Shown: positions 12,701 through 25,394, counted from the stretch's first letter. The stretch: DNA of 64,000 nt from Alitta virens (GCA_932294295.1 OW028580.1:31442136-31506135); one strand, 5' to 3'. Translations and numbers: made by a program. Notes: generated by a model not told the origin, from the sequence alone.

Positions 12701-15479
12701 TTTGAAGTCTCTACTTGCATCAAAGAGGAAAGCAGTGTTGCATTGTTTGATCGAAACAATAGCTTGGAGATATTAATGTTAGTTGCAATATAATGAAGAA
12801 AATACAATTTGTGTAACCTTTTCCACCCAGAGTCACTGAGTAACTCTTTAACTGCCAAATGATAATTTAGAAGTTATGCAGATCTTGTTTTTTTTTTCAA
12901 ACTTAACACTATATTGTATTATTGTTCTTGAGTAGGATAAATTATTCTATGTATATTTCAGTTATGCTATCTTTACTTCATACATTTTCAGTAAAATGTG
13001 AACAATATATTTCTGATTATTTTTATTATTAGTGAGTAATATATGAACCTCTCACCTTTCAAGTTGGTTGAACTACCTGAGCAGGCTTGCTTTGTGACTA
13101 CCTTCCATACAAGAAACTAAACTATCTTATAATATATTTTCACAATTGCATTGCATCTTAGAAAATGCTTATAGCAATTTGTGGATGCATGTTGTGTAAA
13201 TATTGGGATAGTATACTGGCATATACTACTTTGATTATGTTGGTATTGAATTATAGCCCCCATTGCTGGCCCTCTGATCATGCAGGTATGGAGAAACTGG
13301 CAGCAATTGGGACAAATAGGGGATGCTTTCCTCAACATATATTTAAGGGGAAAACTATCTTAAGAGTCATTATGGTTATGAAATTTGGGGAAGTTTGACA
13401 TTCTGCATATTTTAATATTTAATTTTTTAATTTTTCTAATTTTGATTTTACATATCTGAAATAGATTCAAAATTAGATACATGTTTTTGCATATGTGTTT
13501 TTCCCATTTATGATTATTTCTTGTTTTTGAGAATGTAGTTTTATATACATATTTTAGTTCTAAGTTTTAATTTCCTCACTTACTCACTGCATTCACGTGC
13601 ATTGATATGAAACCACTGCCTAACTCCCATTGTGCAGTCTACTAAGTGGTTAACAGTGCACAGATTTTCTTACATTTTCTGTTTTATTGACTTTTGTTTA
13701 ATTTTGGATAAAAGGTTTGCATCTTTTGTATTTAATTTTAAATTAGATAAATAAGTATGTTGTGTTTATTTTTGGTAACTTTATGTCGTATTAATTTTTA
13801 ATGTATTTTACAAGTAAATCTGAAATAGTTTCAAAATTAGATATATGTTTTTGCATATGTTTTTTTTTTTTCAGTTATGATTATATCTTGTTGTTGAGCA
13901 TGTAGTTTATATATTTAAGTTCTAAGTTTTATTTTCCTCACATACTCACTGCATTCATGTGCATTGATATGAAACCACTGCCTAACTCCCACTGTGCAAT
14001 CTACTAAGTGCACAGTTTTTCTGAAATTTTCCGTTTTATTGACTTTTGTTTAGTTTTGGATAAAAGGTTTGCATCGTTTGTATTTGATTTTGAATTAGAG
14101 AAATAAGTATGTAGTGTTGGTTTTTGGTAACTTTATGTCATATTAATTTTTGGTAACATTTTTTACAAATAACACAATTAAAGTGGCTGCAAGGATAGTG
14201 TATACTGAAGTGATTTAATTGCAGATGGGAGAAAAAAGTAAGTCAAAATATGTTTCTCTATGGTCAGTTTAAACAGTTACTTTAACTTAGACAATGGTTA
14301 TTTTGTAATTTAATATTTAAGTTTTAATTTTTAATATAGTGATAAGATGCAACTTTTTAAATTTCAAAATTAAATTTTTATTATAGGTGCATGTTTTGCA
14401 GTTTGTTTTGTTAGTTATATGTATTTCTTGTTTGTTCTTTTTATGACAATGAACTTTCTTTGCACTGATGTGAAACATACCTTCTCCATATAGGATAGAA
14501 GACATGATCTCTTGAAAATGAATCATTGAACCATATCTCAACAACATATAGGATCTTGAATATAGCTAAGACACTGACCAGGTGGTCATAGATGTCTGGC
14601 CATATCTGTGCGTTGATGCATATAGTCAGCCATTGTGGACATGCTGTGTGCACTGATGTGGAACCAACCCTTTGTGAAATTATGATGAGTCTTTTAAGTG
14701 GCTAACACTGCCTAACAGTACACAGCTGTTTTTCTGTTTTACTTTAGCTTTTTTCAAAGTAGGCTTACACTACAAGGGTTATTGAGGTGATTTAATTACA
14801 GATTGAGAAACAAATAAGTCAATATACGCTTCCCTACGGTCAGTTCAATTAGTCTGTTTCTTTAATGAAGACAATTGTTATTTTATATTTAAGTTTTAAT
14901 CTTTAAAATTGATCAGTTGACATTTTTTTAATGTTTTTGTAGTTTTGCAGATTGTAAAATTAAATGTTTTACTTTTGTAAAAATATTGTGAAATTATGAT
15001 GAGTCATCTGAGTGTCATAGAGGGTCTGAATATGTCTGTGCATTGATACATATCATTAGTCATTAATTTTTTTTACTCTTGTAATTTCATTTTAACATTT
15101 CAGTAATAAGTTAGTGTTTTATAATTAAGATAGGTTTGTGTTTTTATTGTTTGCCTTTTTATTTCATATATTAATTTTTTTCTAGTTATGTTTTATTTTT
15201 ATTCTTTTTATGACAATAGGTAGAAGTGTCCATGCTCCTGGGCCCCAGACAGGTGGTCATACATGTCTTGACATGTTCTCTACACTGTTGTGCACTGATG
15301 TGAGACTAACCTCTTGTGAAATTGTCTGTGCATTGATGCATATCAATAGTCATTGTGAAATTGTGATGAGTCAATGGTGGCCTGGTTATGTCTATGTATT
15401 GGTGAATACCGATTGCGATTGTGAAATTATGATGAGTTATCTGTGTACCAATGTGGACATGTGACATTATACAACATTA
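9790..15479. repeat. Decayed tandem-repeat sequence, rest of right arm
   Basis: Mirror of 3904-9593, with the same degenerate blocks in reverse order, including the two 352-bp units at about 13440-14165. No gene or RNA gene is recognised. Confidence 0.6.
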
Positions 15480-17078
15480 ATGAGTTATGTAAACGTGTTA
15501 ATTATGAACACCTTGACACAAAAGAAAAATATAATGATCATTAATGAGCTATGTACAGGTTATGTAATTTTAACTTACGACCATTAACGAGGTATGTTAA
15601 GTTGTTGTGAAATTATGAGGTCTGAGTATGTAAATTGATGCATATCGTTAGTCATTAATTTTTTTTACTCTTGTAATTTCATTTTAAAATTTCACAATTA
15701 AGCTTGTGTTTTATAATTAAGATAGATTTATGTTTTTGTTGTTTGCCTTTTTTTTTTAGTTGATGTTTTATTTTTGTTATTTTTATGACAAGAAGTAAAA
15801 TTGTCCATGCTCTTGGGCCCTGACCGGTGGTCATACATTTTTCCATGTGGTCCATAATGGTCTTTCTAGTGAGGAGGGATTCAGGTCTCATATGAATAAC
15901 AATATCCTGTCTGAGATCATTGTGCTGTATGAATGAGATTAGTGTGTAATTTGATTGGTCTATGTGCATGGGAGGGCCAAACAAGTCTGGACATGTAGCA
16001 TACTTGATGACCTATGAGTTATGTAAACGTGTTAATTATGAACACCTTGACACAAAAGAAAAATATAATGATCATTAATGAGCTATGTACAGGTTATGTA
16101 ATTTTAACTTACGACCATTAACGAGGTATGTAAGTTGTTGTGAAATTATGAGGTCTGAGTATGTAAATTGATGCATATCGTTAGTCATTAATTTTTTTTA
16201 CTCTTGTAATTTCATTTTAAAATTTCACAATTAAGCTTGTGTTTTATAATTAAGATAGATTTATGTTTTTGTTGTTTGCCTTTTTTTTTTAGTTGATGTT
16301 TTATTTTTGTTATTTTTATGACAAGAAGTAAAATTGTCCATGCCCTTGGGCCCTGACCGGTGGTCATACATTTTTCCATGTGGTCCATAATGGTCTTTCT
16401 AGTGAGGAGGGATTCAGGTCTCATATGAATAACAATATCCTGTCTGAGATCATTGTGCTGTATGAATGAGATTAGTGTGTAATTTGATTGGTCTATGTGC
16501 ATGGGAGGGCCAAACAAGTCTGGACATGCAGCATACTTGATGACCTATGAGTTATGTAAACGTGTTAATTATGAACACCTTGACACAAAAGAAAAATATA
16601 ATGATCATTAATGAGCTATGTACAGGTTATGTAATTTTAACTTACGACCATTAACGAGGTATGTAAGTTGTTGTGAAATTATGAGGTCTGAGTATGTAAA
16701 TTGATGCATATCGTTAGTCATTAATTTTTTTTACTCTTGTAATTTCATTTTAAAATTTCACAATTAAGCTTGTGTTTTATAATTAAGATAGATTTATGTT
16801 TTTGTTGTTTGCCTTTTTTTTTAGTTGATGTTTTATTTTTGTTATTTTTATGACAAGAAGTAAAATTGTACATGCCCTTGGGCCCTGACCGGTGGTCATA
16901 CATTTTTCCATGTGGTCCATAATGGTCTTTCTAGTGAGGAGGGATTCAGGTCTCATATGAATAACAATATCCTGTCTGAGATCATTGTGCTGTATGAATG
17001 AGATTAGTGTGTAATTTGATTGGTCTATGTGCATGGGAGGGCCAAACAAGTCTGGACATGCAGCAAACTTGATGACCT
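15480..17078. repeat. Three tandem 532/533-bp repeats, right arm
   Basis: Mirror of the left-arm array. The outer unit differs from its left partner by one base near 17066 (CAGCAAACTT against a left-arm T/A change), and the inner unit has a substitution near 15994. These are among the few arm-to-arm differences. The open frames lie on the minus strand, starting at 15984, 16517 and 17049. Confidence 0.95.
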
Positions 17079-17101
17079 TAGATGACCTACAGTTGATGAC
17101 C

Positions 17102-17419
17102 TTAGATGACCTGCAGTGAATGACTCATACCAGTCTCTTCATTGGGGTCATGATCCTTTGTTCCTTCTTCATTCAATCTCCTCATAGCTTCAAGTTGCCA
17201 AATTATGCCATTTCTACTTTCATCATCAGGATTTATTGGGTGAATTATGTTTTTCTCAGTATTGAAAGTAACAGTAAGCTTTTTAAGACTGATTTTATCT
17301 GTGTGACTTTCCATTTCTGAATGATAAAATGTTTCTCTCTCTTTATTTATAGAGACCAGAGTTATTTTTTGTTCAGCATGTATGATCATGTTGCTGTTAT
17401 AGAGTATTTTTAGATCCAA
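17102..17419 (-). CDS. Hypothetical 105-codon open frame, right-arm copy
   Basis: Exact mirror of the frame at 1964-2281, with the same predicted protein. No family recognised and no neighbouring exons found. Kept only so that both copies are on record. Confidence 0.15.
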   Translation of the reverse strand: MDLKILYNSNMIIHAEQKITLVSINKERETFYHSEMESHTDKISLKKLTVTFNTEKNIIHPINPDDESRNGIIWQLEAMRRLNEEGTKDHDPNEETGMSHSLQVI

Positions 17420-17984
17420 ACAGATGAGTCATAAGATGAAGTAGTGAGACATTTGATCAGTTACCATCAAATAACATCAAAGGATAGACAGGGGGTAGGA
17501 TGTATCCATACTTAAGTATAATGAGCCTAGTATATAATAGTAATGCATATAGGTAATTTATTTTTAGAAACTGACTCATGTGAAATAATGTCAATTTTCA
17601 CTGTCAAAAATGATCAAAGGGGTAGAATTGTAAGCATTAGGCTAAACTATCATCCTTCAAAGGAGAGGATCGAGGTGACAGCTCTCACCTGGTGAGGTCA
17701 TGACCTTTGACCAGGGTAAATAACACTGGTCTCCCCTCTGGTGAGTCACAAGGGTAAAAATAGCAGATCTCCCCCCTGGTGAGTAACAAGGGGAAAATGG
17801 CAGCAGCCCTCTGGTTGGGGGGGGGGGGGGGTATGCTTTTTAGGTCAGAGGACTGTAGTGTTTAGTTGTCTAGCCTAGAATATCTGTCTAGAATTGTCTA
17901 GCCTATCTATATTTGTTCTAGACTATCTGTTTATATATCTGAGTAGATTAGAATGACTTATTAGAGAGGGAGTGGCTTATTAGA

Positions 17985-18515
17985 CAGGGGGGATGTAAAT
18001 GGGGGGGGGGGGGTGGGGCTAGAGGACATAGAGAATGAAAGTTAGTATGGGAAGTGCCAGGTGATGGGCTAATTAGACAGCGGATCAAAGGGGTCAAGTA
18101 GGGTCAAGTGGGATCAAGGGGGGGTCGATGAAAGTTAGCATGGGGACAGGGGATCAAAGGGGTCAAGTAGGGTCAAGTAGGATCAAGGGGGGGTCGATGA
18201 AAGTTAGCATGGCAAGTGCCCCGGTGTGCTAATTAGACATGGGATCAAAGGTGAAAGTTAGCATGGGAAGTGCCCGTGTGCTAATTAGATATGGGGATCG
18301 ATGAAAGTTAGCATGGGGACAGGGGATCAAAGAGGGTCAAGTAGGGTCAAGTGGGGGTCAAGTGGGGTCAAATTTTTGGTGATTTTGGGGGGGGTCGGCG
18401 GGGGGGGTCGATGAAAGTTAGCATGGGAAGTGCCTGGGTGCAAAGAGAAAGGTCAAGTGGGGTCAAATTTTTGGTGATTTTTGGGGGGGTCAGCTAGAGG
18501 ACATCGAGGATGAAA
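17985..18515. repeat. G-rich degenerate minisatellite, right arm
   Basis: Mirror image of the left-arm minisatellite, read here as GTCAAGTAGGGTCAAGT and GTCGATGAAAGTTAGCATGG phrases with long G-runs (18001-18013, 18387-18407). It sits just inside the outer palindrome boundary. Confidence 0.85.
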
Positions 18516-18528
18516 ATTAGCATTGAAA

Positions 18529-18858
18529 CTAGGGAGGGATCAGACCTACCCCTCTTAGTAGTGTCTTCTCTCTTATTAAACTTATCTGTTTAAACAATTT
18601 TTCTTTATGTGCATCATCTACTAAGTGATGGTGTCTTAAAGTATGAAAAAGGATTTCCCCTTCATCATTGTAAGAGGGAAAATCAAGCAAAACATGCTGT
18701 TCGGTTTCTACTGCTGCAAGGTTACAATGGATACAAGGTCTCTTATCTGTTGGGGTTTTAGGTCTTGTGTACCTAGGAGTTTCTATGGCTAGGTTGTGGG
18801 AGCTAATTCTAAACCTTAGTAACACAATGATGTGATTTGTTTCGGGTTGAAGTGACAT
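18529..18858 (-). mobile_element. LINE reverse-transcriptase C-terminal fragment
   Basis: A 109-codon minus-strand frame has the layout seen at the C-terminus of many non-LTR retrotransposon polyproteins: LLRFRISSHNLAIETPRY, a zinc-knuckle-like CIHCNLAAVETEQHVLLD (C-x2-C with a downstream H), then YNDE. The last cysteine of the knuckle reads F. The final ten codons lie inside the palindrome arm, so the palindrome edge cuts through or just after the LINE sequence. No RT or endonuclease domain is present beside it, so this is a dead 3' fragment. Confidence 0.75.
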
Positions 18859-21800
18859 ATAGTTCTAGTCCCAAAAGTTTCTTTAAATGGTCTAGCATAA
18901 TTTATTCAGTGCATAATGCTTTCACTCTGCATGCTGTGAATATTTGCCTTGATTCTTACAATTACGGTTAGCATTTTTCTAACTCAGTAATTTTTCCTAA
19001 AAAGACCCTCATACCCATTCAGTATATATGTCCTTGGTGTTCATCTCATCCACTCCCTCCAGAATCCCATTAGCTGACAAGAAGCCACATACAACGGTAG
19101 GGGTCCCTGAGATGTATGACTGAAGCCACCACCTCTTGTGCATGAACCTGAAAAAAAATAGATAAATAAAGAATCAAATTATTTTCTAAGTCAAATATTC
19201 TATTTGAGGTCAAACTTGTCTTGACTCCATCATGTGAGAGAACAAAAGTAAAAGACAGGCTGCTGCTGCAGCACACCTTCAGGAAATATGTGAAAATTAA
19301 ACAATAAATATTGGCCTGTAGTGTGAAGTTTTGACTCAAGACATGTGAACTTATTAAATGGTCCAGAATGAGAAATGTATTGCAATATAATTAGCCAGTA
19401 GACCATGCATAGACAGTAATTAGTTAGGTATCCATAGATAGTTGGCAAAACGACAAATTAATATATTTTTGCCAATTATTTAGGCATATTTTTCTATGTG
19501 ATCTCTTATTTACAATGAAGGTATCACATTTTAAAATATTCATATACACTTTATATCTCTAAATGTTTTTGGATGTCATTGAACAGTACCAGAGTTTAGG
19601 GAATGTAAAGCCAACACACAATTTGAATTTTTCCCATATTCTCCATCATTATGAAATAGTGAGTTAGACATTTCAGAAGTACTGTTCATGTATGTAGTAA
19701 TTGAGATCTAAGGGTTTTGGAAAATATGAACTTTCCACATTTTCCCCTCACTATATTTGTATACACTTTAAGTCTCCAAATTTTTTAGTAAGCCTAACAA
19801 CACAAGTTTCAGCACTTTATCATATTTTCCATTATTATGACAAAAGTGTGAACTGAATGTCAAAATAAAGTTTGCAAGAGAAAGTATATTATTACAAAGT
19901 ATGATTTAGACATTTTTATAGTTCAATTATATGTGTACGTGTAATAGTAATTGAGATTATGAATTTTTCAAATTTTTCCTCATTACTACAATTCGATATA
20001 ATTTATGGCCCTAAAGCCATCAAAAAGCACAACTACACTATTTTAGACATATTACAACAAAGTTTTTGGCATGTGGGTGCAATAGTATTGCTCCGGAAAT
20101 GAATAAACTATCTTTATCTTGTTCCCCGATTGCGTGAAACAAAGCTGAGATATGCCAATGAGACTATCAAAAGGCACCACTGGGCATAAAAGCTAATTAA
20201 CTACCAAATAAAATCTATATACATATAATAGTGTTGGAGTTCCAGTCCTGAAACAAAGTGCGGTGCCTATCCGCCCAGACAACTTTTCACTGAAGTAACT
20301 ACAATACCTTTGGCAAATATTTTTAACCAAGGGTAAAACGTAATACCATTAACATACCAATTTGGTCTCTCTGTCTTACTCATACAATAAGTTTTCAGAT
20401 TCACTGGTTCATTGTTCTGTGTACAACAATCCGTACGAGCATTGAAAACTGAAAAAACAAAATATAAACAAAATAAATGCACGATTCCCTTAGCACACAT
20501 TAACTCTGATGTGTCACTTTTGTTGTACTAAGAAAAGAGGTCTTACGTATGCAATTTGTTTCTTCTCCAGTGGATAGGCTGGCTTGCATCACTCGGTTGT
20601 ATTTTGTGATGTTGTCCACTTTTAGGCTGAGGTCAGGGGCTCCACCAGCTTCAACTGCATGGACAGTAAGATCATGACTAAAGTAACGCCTAATGGCCAT
20701 TTTTGTGCTAAGTAACAGTATCGGTCTCATAAAAAACCACATTTAATGTGAATAAATGATTTGCTTATTCATTGCACTATATAAACCATGTACTGGGAAT
20801 GATTCATGCTTGTAGGTTAACAAGTAGCCAAATACTGGTTTGGAAATTTAATATATTTTTTCTTTTTTCCTTTATTTTTGTAAGGAATAGCTGAGACATG
20901 TTAATGTGACTATCAAATGGCACAAACAGGCGATAAGGACTATAGATGAGCAGCCAAGGGCCAATTTTTTTAGATTCTGTGACCCCGAGACACATATGAC
21001 ATATCATTTTAATCATGAAAACTTAAGCTATTCAGATTGCTTTATCTTAAAATTAAAAACTGGTGCACAACTATCAATTTAGTTACCATGATGATATGTG
21101 CAATGTAGTCTATTTTGATATATAGTGTAATGTAAGTTCTGGTGAATATTCAAATCTGGTCGCCAAGATAAATGTAGTTTGTTTACATGCATAGCAACAG
21201 GTCTTCCTTATGGTTGTTACAAGGGTCATACCATCGCTTCTTTACTTGACTGAATTAATTTATTAAACTGAAAACTAGCATCATAGAGTAAGTTATACGC
21301 AGGGGTGTCACACAGCAAATGGGTCATTGAGGGATTGGAGAATCATGTAAATAATGGCGTTAGCATATTGCCAAATATGGTAGTTTTTCCTATGATTAAT
21401 GTGAACATCAGTATACTTCCATAACATAGCAAAAAAATAACTGATTCTGTTTCCTTCCAAGAGGACTTGTTTGTTGTTTGAATGGAATGACATAAAATTA
21501 CGTCTTTGCTTTAAACTTTGTCATATGATCACCATGATAACACCCAATTACTGCATTACCCAACCACTGAATACCAGTCAGTTGAGAACATTCTGTAAGA
21601 GTAGAGCTAAAGTAGGCCTATTTTGAAGATGACTTCGCAAGGTAGTGCAGCAGCAAGTTTTATAAAAATGTTTGCAAGAATGTCAATTTCTGCGATAGGC
21701 CATGCAAAAAAAATTCATTTTGTGGGAGATAACGGTTTACACTAACTGAACTAATTTATTAAATTACAGGAAATATTTTTCCATTTATATCATTAATATT

Positions 21801-22119
21801 TTGGCTTTCTGAACATGAGTAAGTGATAACCATGCACCAGGCTTTGAAGTACCGTAAATGACCTTACATATTTTAAACCCATATTGATCAGCCTTTGCAC
21901 CGGTTGCCATGGAAACAAATATTTATAACATTTTGATGCTTATTTTGAAATAGGAACACCTACATAAATTCATGAAATTCCAGAGAACTGTCTTTAGGGT
22001 CTTAAGCCACTGTCACACGGGCCGGTTTTGCCGTAGTGAACCCGTAGTATTACGTAATAGTTATGTAACAGCTCTTTCCGCCGGTTTGGGGACAGGGTCT
22101 GGGAGCAAAAAGGGGCGGG

Positions 22120-22410
22120 GCAGCACCCGCCGGGCACTACGGGTTACCCGCCAGGTCACCCGCCGGCTTTCACGGGTTACCCGCCGGCTCACACGGGTTA
22201 CCCGCCGGCTCACATGGGTTACCCGCCGGCTCACACGGGTTACCCGCCGGCTCACATGGGTTACCCGCCGGCTCACACGGTTTACCCGCCGGCTCACACG
22301 GGTGCCTCGGCGGGTTCCGCGGGTGCCTCAGCGGGTTCCACGGGTGCCTCGGCGGGTTCTACGGGTGACTCGGCGGGTTCTACGGGTGACTCGGCGGGTT
22401 GTAGGAGTAA
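22120..22410. repeat. 21-bp GC-rich minisatellite inside foldback element
   Basis: About 14 units of 21 bp. The first block reads ACGGGTTACCCGCCGGCTCAC; the second shifts to ACGGGTGCCTCGGCGGGTTCC. Because 21 is a multiple of three, long open frames appear on both strands; these are by-products of the repeat. Confidence 0.9.
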
Positions 22411-22439
22411 GCCGGCGAGTAGTAGGAGTAACTCACAAC

Positions 22440-22785
22440 TTCCAGGACTATACTTTAAAAGGCTGCTCCTCCCCTAATATTAGTCCGATTTTCGTTAAAT
22501 AAGAACTATATTGTAGGATAATATACCAAATATTAAGCGAGTTATTCGTCTGAGAAGGTAGCTAGGTTGGCGGAGGCAAACAGTGGTGCTCTCGCAGACG
22601 TCCGCGCCGGGACTGTATCAATGCTGAGCGCTTCTTTAAAAGGCTGCTGCTCCCCTAATATTAGTCCGATTTTCGTCAAATAAGACTGGATTGTAGTATA
22701 ATTCATACTGACTCCCTAGGTGTTTTCGGATTGAAAATAGACCAAATATTAAGCGGGATATTCGTCTGAGAAGGCGGTTGTCTGG
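22440..22785. repeat. Two direct copies of a ~110-bp block in foldback interior
   Basis: The phrase TTTAAAAGGCTGCT, followed by CCCCTAATATTAGTCCGATT and ending in ATTCGTCTGAGAAGG, occurs at about 22454-22557 and 22634-22775. The second copy carries an extra stretch of about 40 bp. It separates the left and right minisatellite blocks. Confidence 0.75.
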
Positions 22786-23296
22786 TGGCCTTTTAAAAAG
22801 TATATACAACCCCCCTCCCTGCCTACGCTGACGCTGGTAGCAAAAAGCCGGAGGGTTACCCGTGAAAGCCGGCGGGTTACCCGTGAAAGCCGCCGGGTTA
22901 CCCGTAGAACCCCTCAACAAGCCGCCGGGGTGAAATTAGGGCCGGATAATTCGCCGGCTTCCACGGGCCACCCGCCAGCTTCCACGTGTCACCCGCCGGC
23001 TTCCACGTGTCACCCGCCGGCTTCTACGTGTCACCCGCCGGCTTCCACGGGTATTTTATTTATTTTTTACACCCGTGAGATTTCTATGGTTGTGCCATGC
23101 AAGCATGGCACAACCGGCTACCGGGGCCGGGTTTCGCGGCTTGGCCAAGGGTCCCACGGGTGCTTGCCGGGTATCCACGGGTGGCCGTATTGGGGCCGCC
23201 GGGTTGGAGCCGGGTAGCGATTTCCGCAACTATTACGTAATACTACGGGTTCACTACGGCAAAACCGGCTCGTGTGACAGTGGCTTTAAGGTAATT

Positions 23297-23370
23297 CGGC
23301 GGTCTAGTGGTAGGAGGCTTGACTGCTCCCCTAAGCAGCTAAGGGACCCAGATTTAAATTTTCGCTTGAA
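23297..23370 (+). mobile_element. Degenerate tRNA-derived SINE head
   Basis: GGTCTAGTGGTAGGAGGCTT resembles a tRNA A box, and a weak B-box-like GACCCAGATTTAAAT follows about 40 bp later. It lies directly outside the right end of the foldback element. Too worn to call a tRNA gene. Confidence 0.4.
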
Positions 23371-24807
23371 AACAAAATCCACCACAACATGCATCAAATT
23401 ATTTTAGATTTTCAGTTAAATGTTACATCCCTCTCTGGCATGATTTTGGTTACCATATGGATATCATAATTATGGTGTCATAAGAAAGTACTTTTCTTCT
23501 ATATGATGGGTTATCTGTGTGGTTTTCTGCTAACTGACACTAATATCAATACCCTGTTTGACAAAAATGGATAAAATTGCAAAAAAGAAATCCATGTTTA
23601 GAAGAAAGTACATTTCATATGATAAGCTATTTGTGTGGTTTTCTGCTAGGAGACACCAATTAGTTGATACATATTCCATAAATAAAAACTTTCATACTTG
23701 GAATACACCTTGGTGACCTTGACCTTTGACCTATAGATCATTTCATTATGGTAATAGAGTAGCCCCAGACGTGACTCGCGATGCGCTTTGATTGCACATC
23801 GGAGTCACAGTCCGTCAAATGGTAATAATTTGTAATTGCATGTATATTGAGGCTAGCACTTACACTGTCCTTTTCCCACAATAAAACGATGGATCCTTAA
23901 ATTCTCCATACCTTTTGTCATGGCTCACCCATATCAAAATGATTGATATATCAACCAATATTATCGTTCATGGCGTTTTTTACATCTTAGCTATCAAAAA
24001 AATGCTTGACATGTTTAGTGGCTAAATAAGTTTTATATGACGGTGTATGCACTATTTCAGGTGACGCTGATGACTTCACAGCAATTGAAAGGATGGTTGA
24101 ACAGAAAATCACCAATTTGGCCAGACAAGTGTCCATCCATAATTTCCAAAGGTATATTGTATAAGTTAAATAGTATTTTATTTTGATGTATGTGCCGTAG
24201 AGAAAACAAATGACCATAAACTTGAGGCATGTCAACTATTACAAGATATTTCAGTGGGATGAACCGTGACCCAGATGCAGTCCCACATCTGGGTAACGTC
24301 CGGGATTAGTAATAGAGGAATCTAGTAGTACTGTTTGAATTTTAATTTGAAACAAATTCTTTCAAATCATGCGTCCAGTTTCTTCAGATTTTTTCTGTAA
24401 ATAATGTCTCCCTCGGTGTAGTATGAGTTAGTAACTAGATAGCCAAAGCAACATTTGGTTGCCATAGATACCAAAAGCAGGTTGTCATAAAAAAGCCTTT
24501 CACATGATATGCCATTTGTGTGGTTTTCTGTTTCATCGTGCAATTAATTATCTGAGATTATCAACAAAAAATATCAACAAGGATTAGTATGCCAGGTTTA
24601 TTAAATTGTTGCCATGGTAACAGCCATAGCAGAAAACTGCACCAGTTCAGATACTTATCAGTTGAAAAACCAGAAACTGCAGATTCAGGTGATTATAATT
24701 TGGTTCATTTAGTGACCTGGCTTTTGGGGTCACAAAACTCCTTAAATAAGCCACTTTAAGCCGCATGGCCGCTCATCTACCACCCAGTGGAATTCCAGAA
24801 AAGTGAG

Positions 24808-25181
24808 TTTCATGGTATGGATTATGTTTTATGGTGGATTCTGGTATTGAGGCATGTCCTGAGCAGGAATCAGGTGGGTGCTACTTTTGCACTCTCGGGA
24901 AAATTATTTATGAGCCAAAAACAAAATGGCCACCAGACGACTAATAAAAGGCTCCATAACTTCTTTATTACTGATGCTAGAAAGTTGATCTTGGTGTCCA
25001 AACTTATGTTTTTAGGGTCAAGGAAGTCATTTATGATATTACATTTATAATTGAAACTTCCCTTATGCATGATATTGCATGGATGACTAATATTCATAAT
25101 AAATGATGCATGTATAACAAGGGTAGTTCACATGCCACAGTACCAGAATACACCATAAAATATCATCCATACCACGAAACA
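24808..25181. mobile_element. Foldback (MITE-like) element in gene A intron 2
   Basis: Inverted arms of about 50 bp: 24808-24857 (CATGGTATGGATTATGTTTT...) pairs with 25131-25181 (read in reverse, CCATAAAATATCATCCATACC). Arms differ at a few sites. No coding sequence inside. Confidence 0.7.
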
Positions 25182-25394
25182 CGCTTGAGCCAAAAAATCC
25201 TATTTGGCAACTTGACTATAGTATCAGAGTTCTGCTCCAGAAATGAAGTGTAAGCTCAAGTATGTAGCTAGGTATTTACCTTTCAAAGGTGTGGCTTGTT
25301 TCAAAATGTGCATAGCTATACACCAATTGCTGCTTTGCATTGTGTTTATATGTAAGCGATAACAGTAGTGGGGCGGATTGCAGGAAAATCTTGC

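Larger units (their letters stand above)
822..18563. repeat. 17.7-kb near-perfect palindrome (inverted duplication)
   Basis: Bases 822-9681 reappear in reverse complement at 9701-18563, so two arms of about 8.86 kb face each other across 19 bp. Every open frame of the left arm has a mirror partner, for example 1964-2281 plus and 17102-17419 minus. Differences are few: single substitutions (1773 region, 6650 region, 9095 region), homopolymer length changes in the C-runs, and a small cluster of changes near 9617/9765. By eye divergence is a few per thousand at most. The arms hold tandem repeats and no gene I recognise. The outer right edge abuts a LINE fragment and the truncated DXO-like gene. 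A genuine inverted duplication, a palindrome kept alike by gene conversion, or an assembly join are all possible. Confidence 0.95.
22002..23289. mobile_element. GC-rich TTAA-flanked foldback element
   Basis: Lies in intron 2 of gene A. The ends are terminal inverted repeats of about 60 bp, starting GCCACTGTCACACG and running through GTAGTATTACGTAATAGTT. They are nearly identical, and each is bounded by TTAA (22002-22005 and 23286-23289). The interior holds 21-bp GC-rich tandem repeats on the left (22120-22410) and their inverted relatives on the right (22850-22920, 22950-23050). No transposase frame exists, so it is non-autonomous. TTAA target duplication is typical of piggyBac-like elements. 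Confidence 0.9.

Noticed and set aside
21972..22502. 176-codon arginine-rich open frame
   Set aside because: Produced by the 21-bp GC-rich repeats of the foldback element; long frames also appear on the other strand of the same repeats.
23700..23735. TGACCTTGACCTTTGACC motifs (also near 34550 and 34935) as nuclear-receptor response elements
   Set aside because: Such phrases are frequent in repeat-rich invertebrate DNA and occur here away from any start site.
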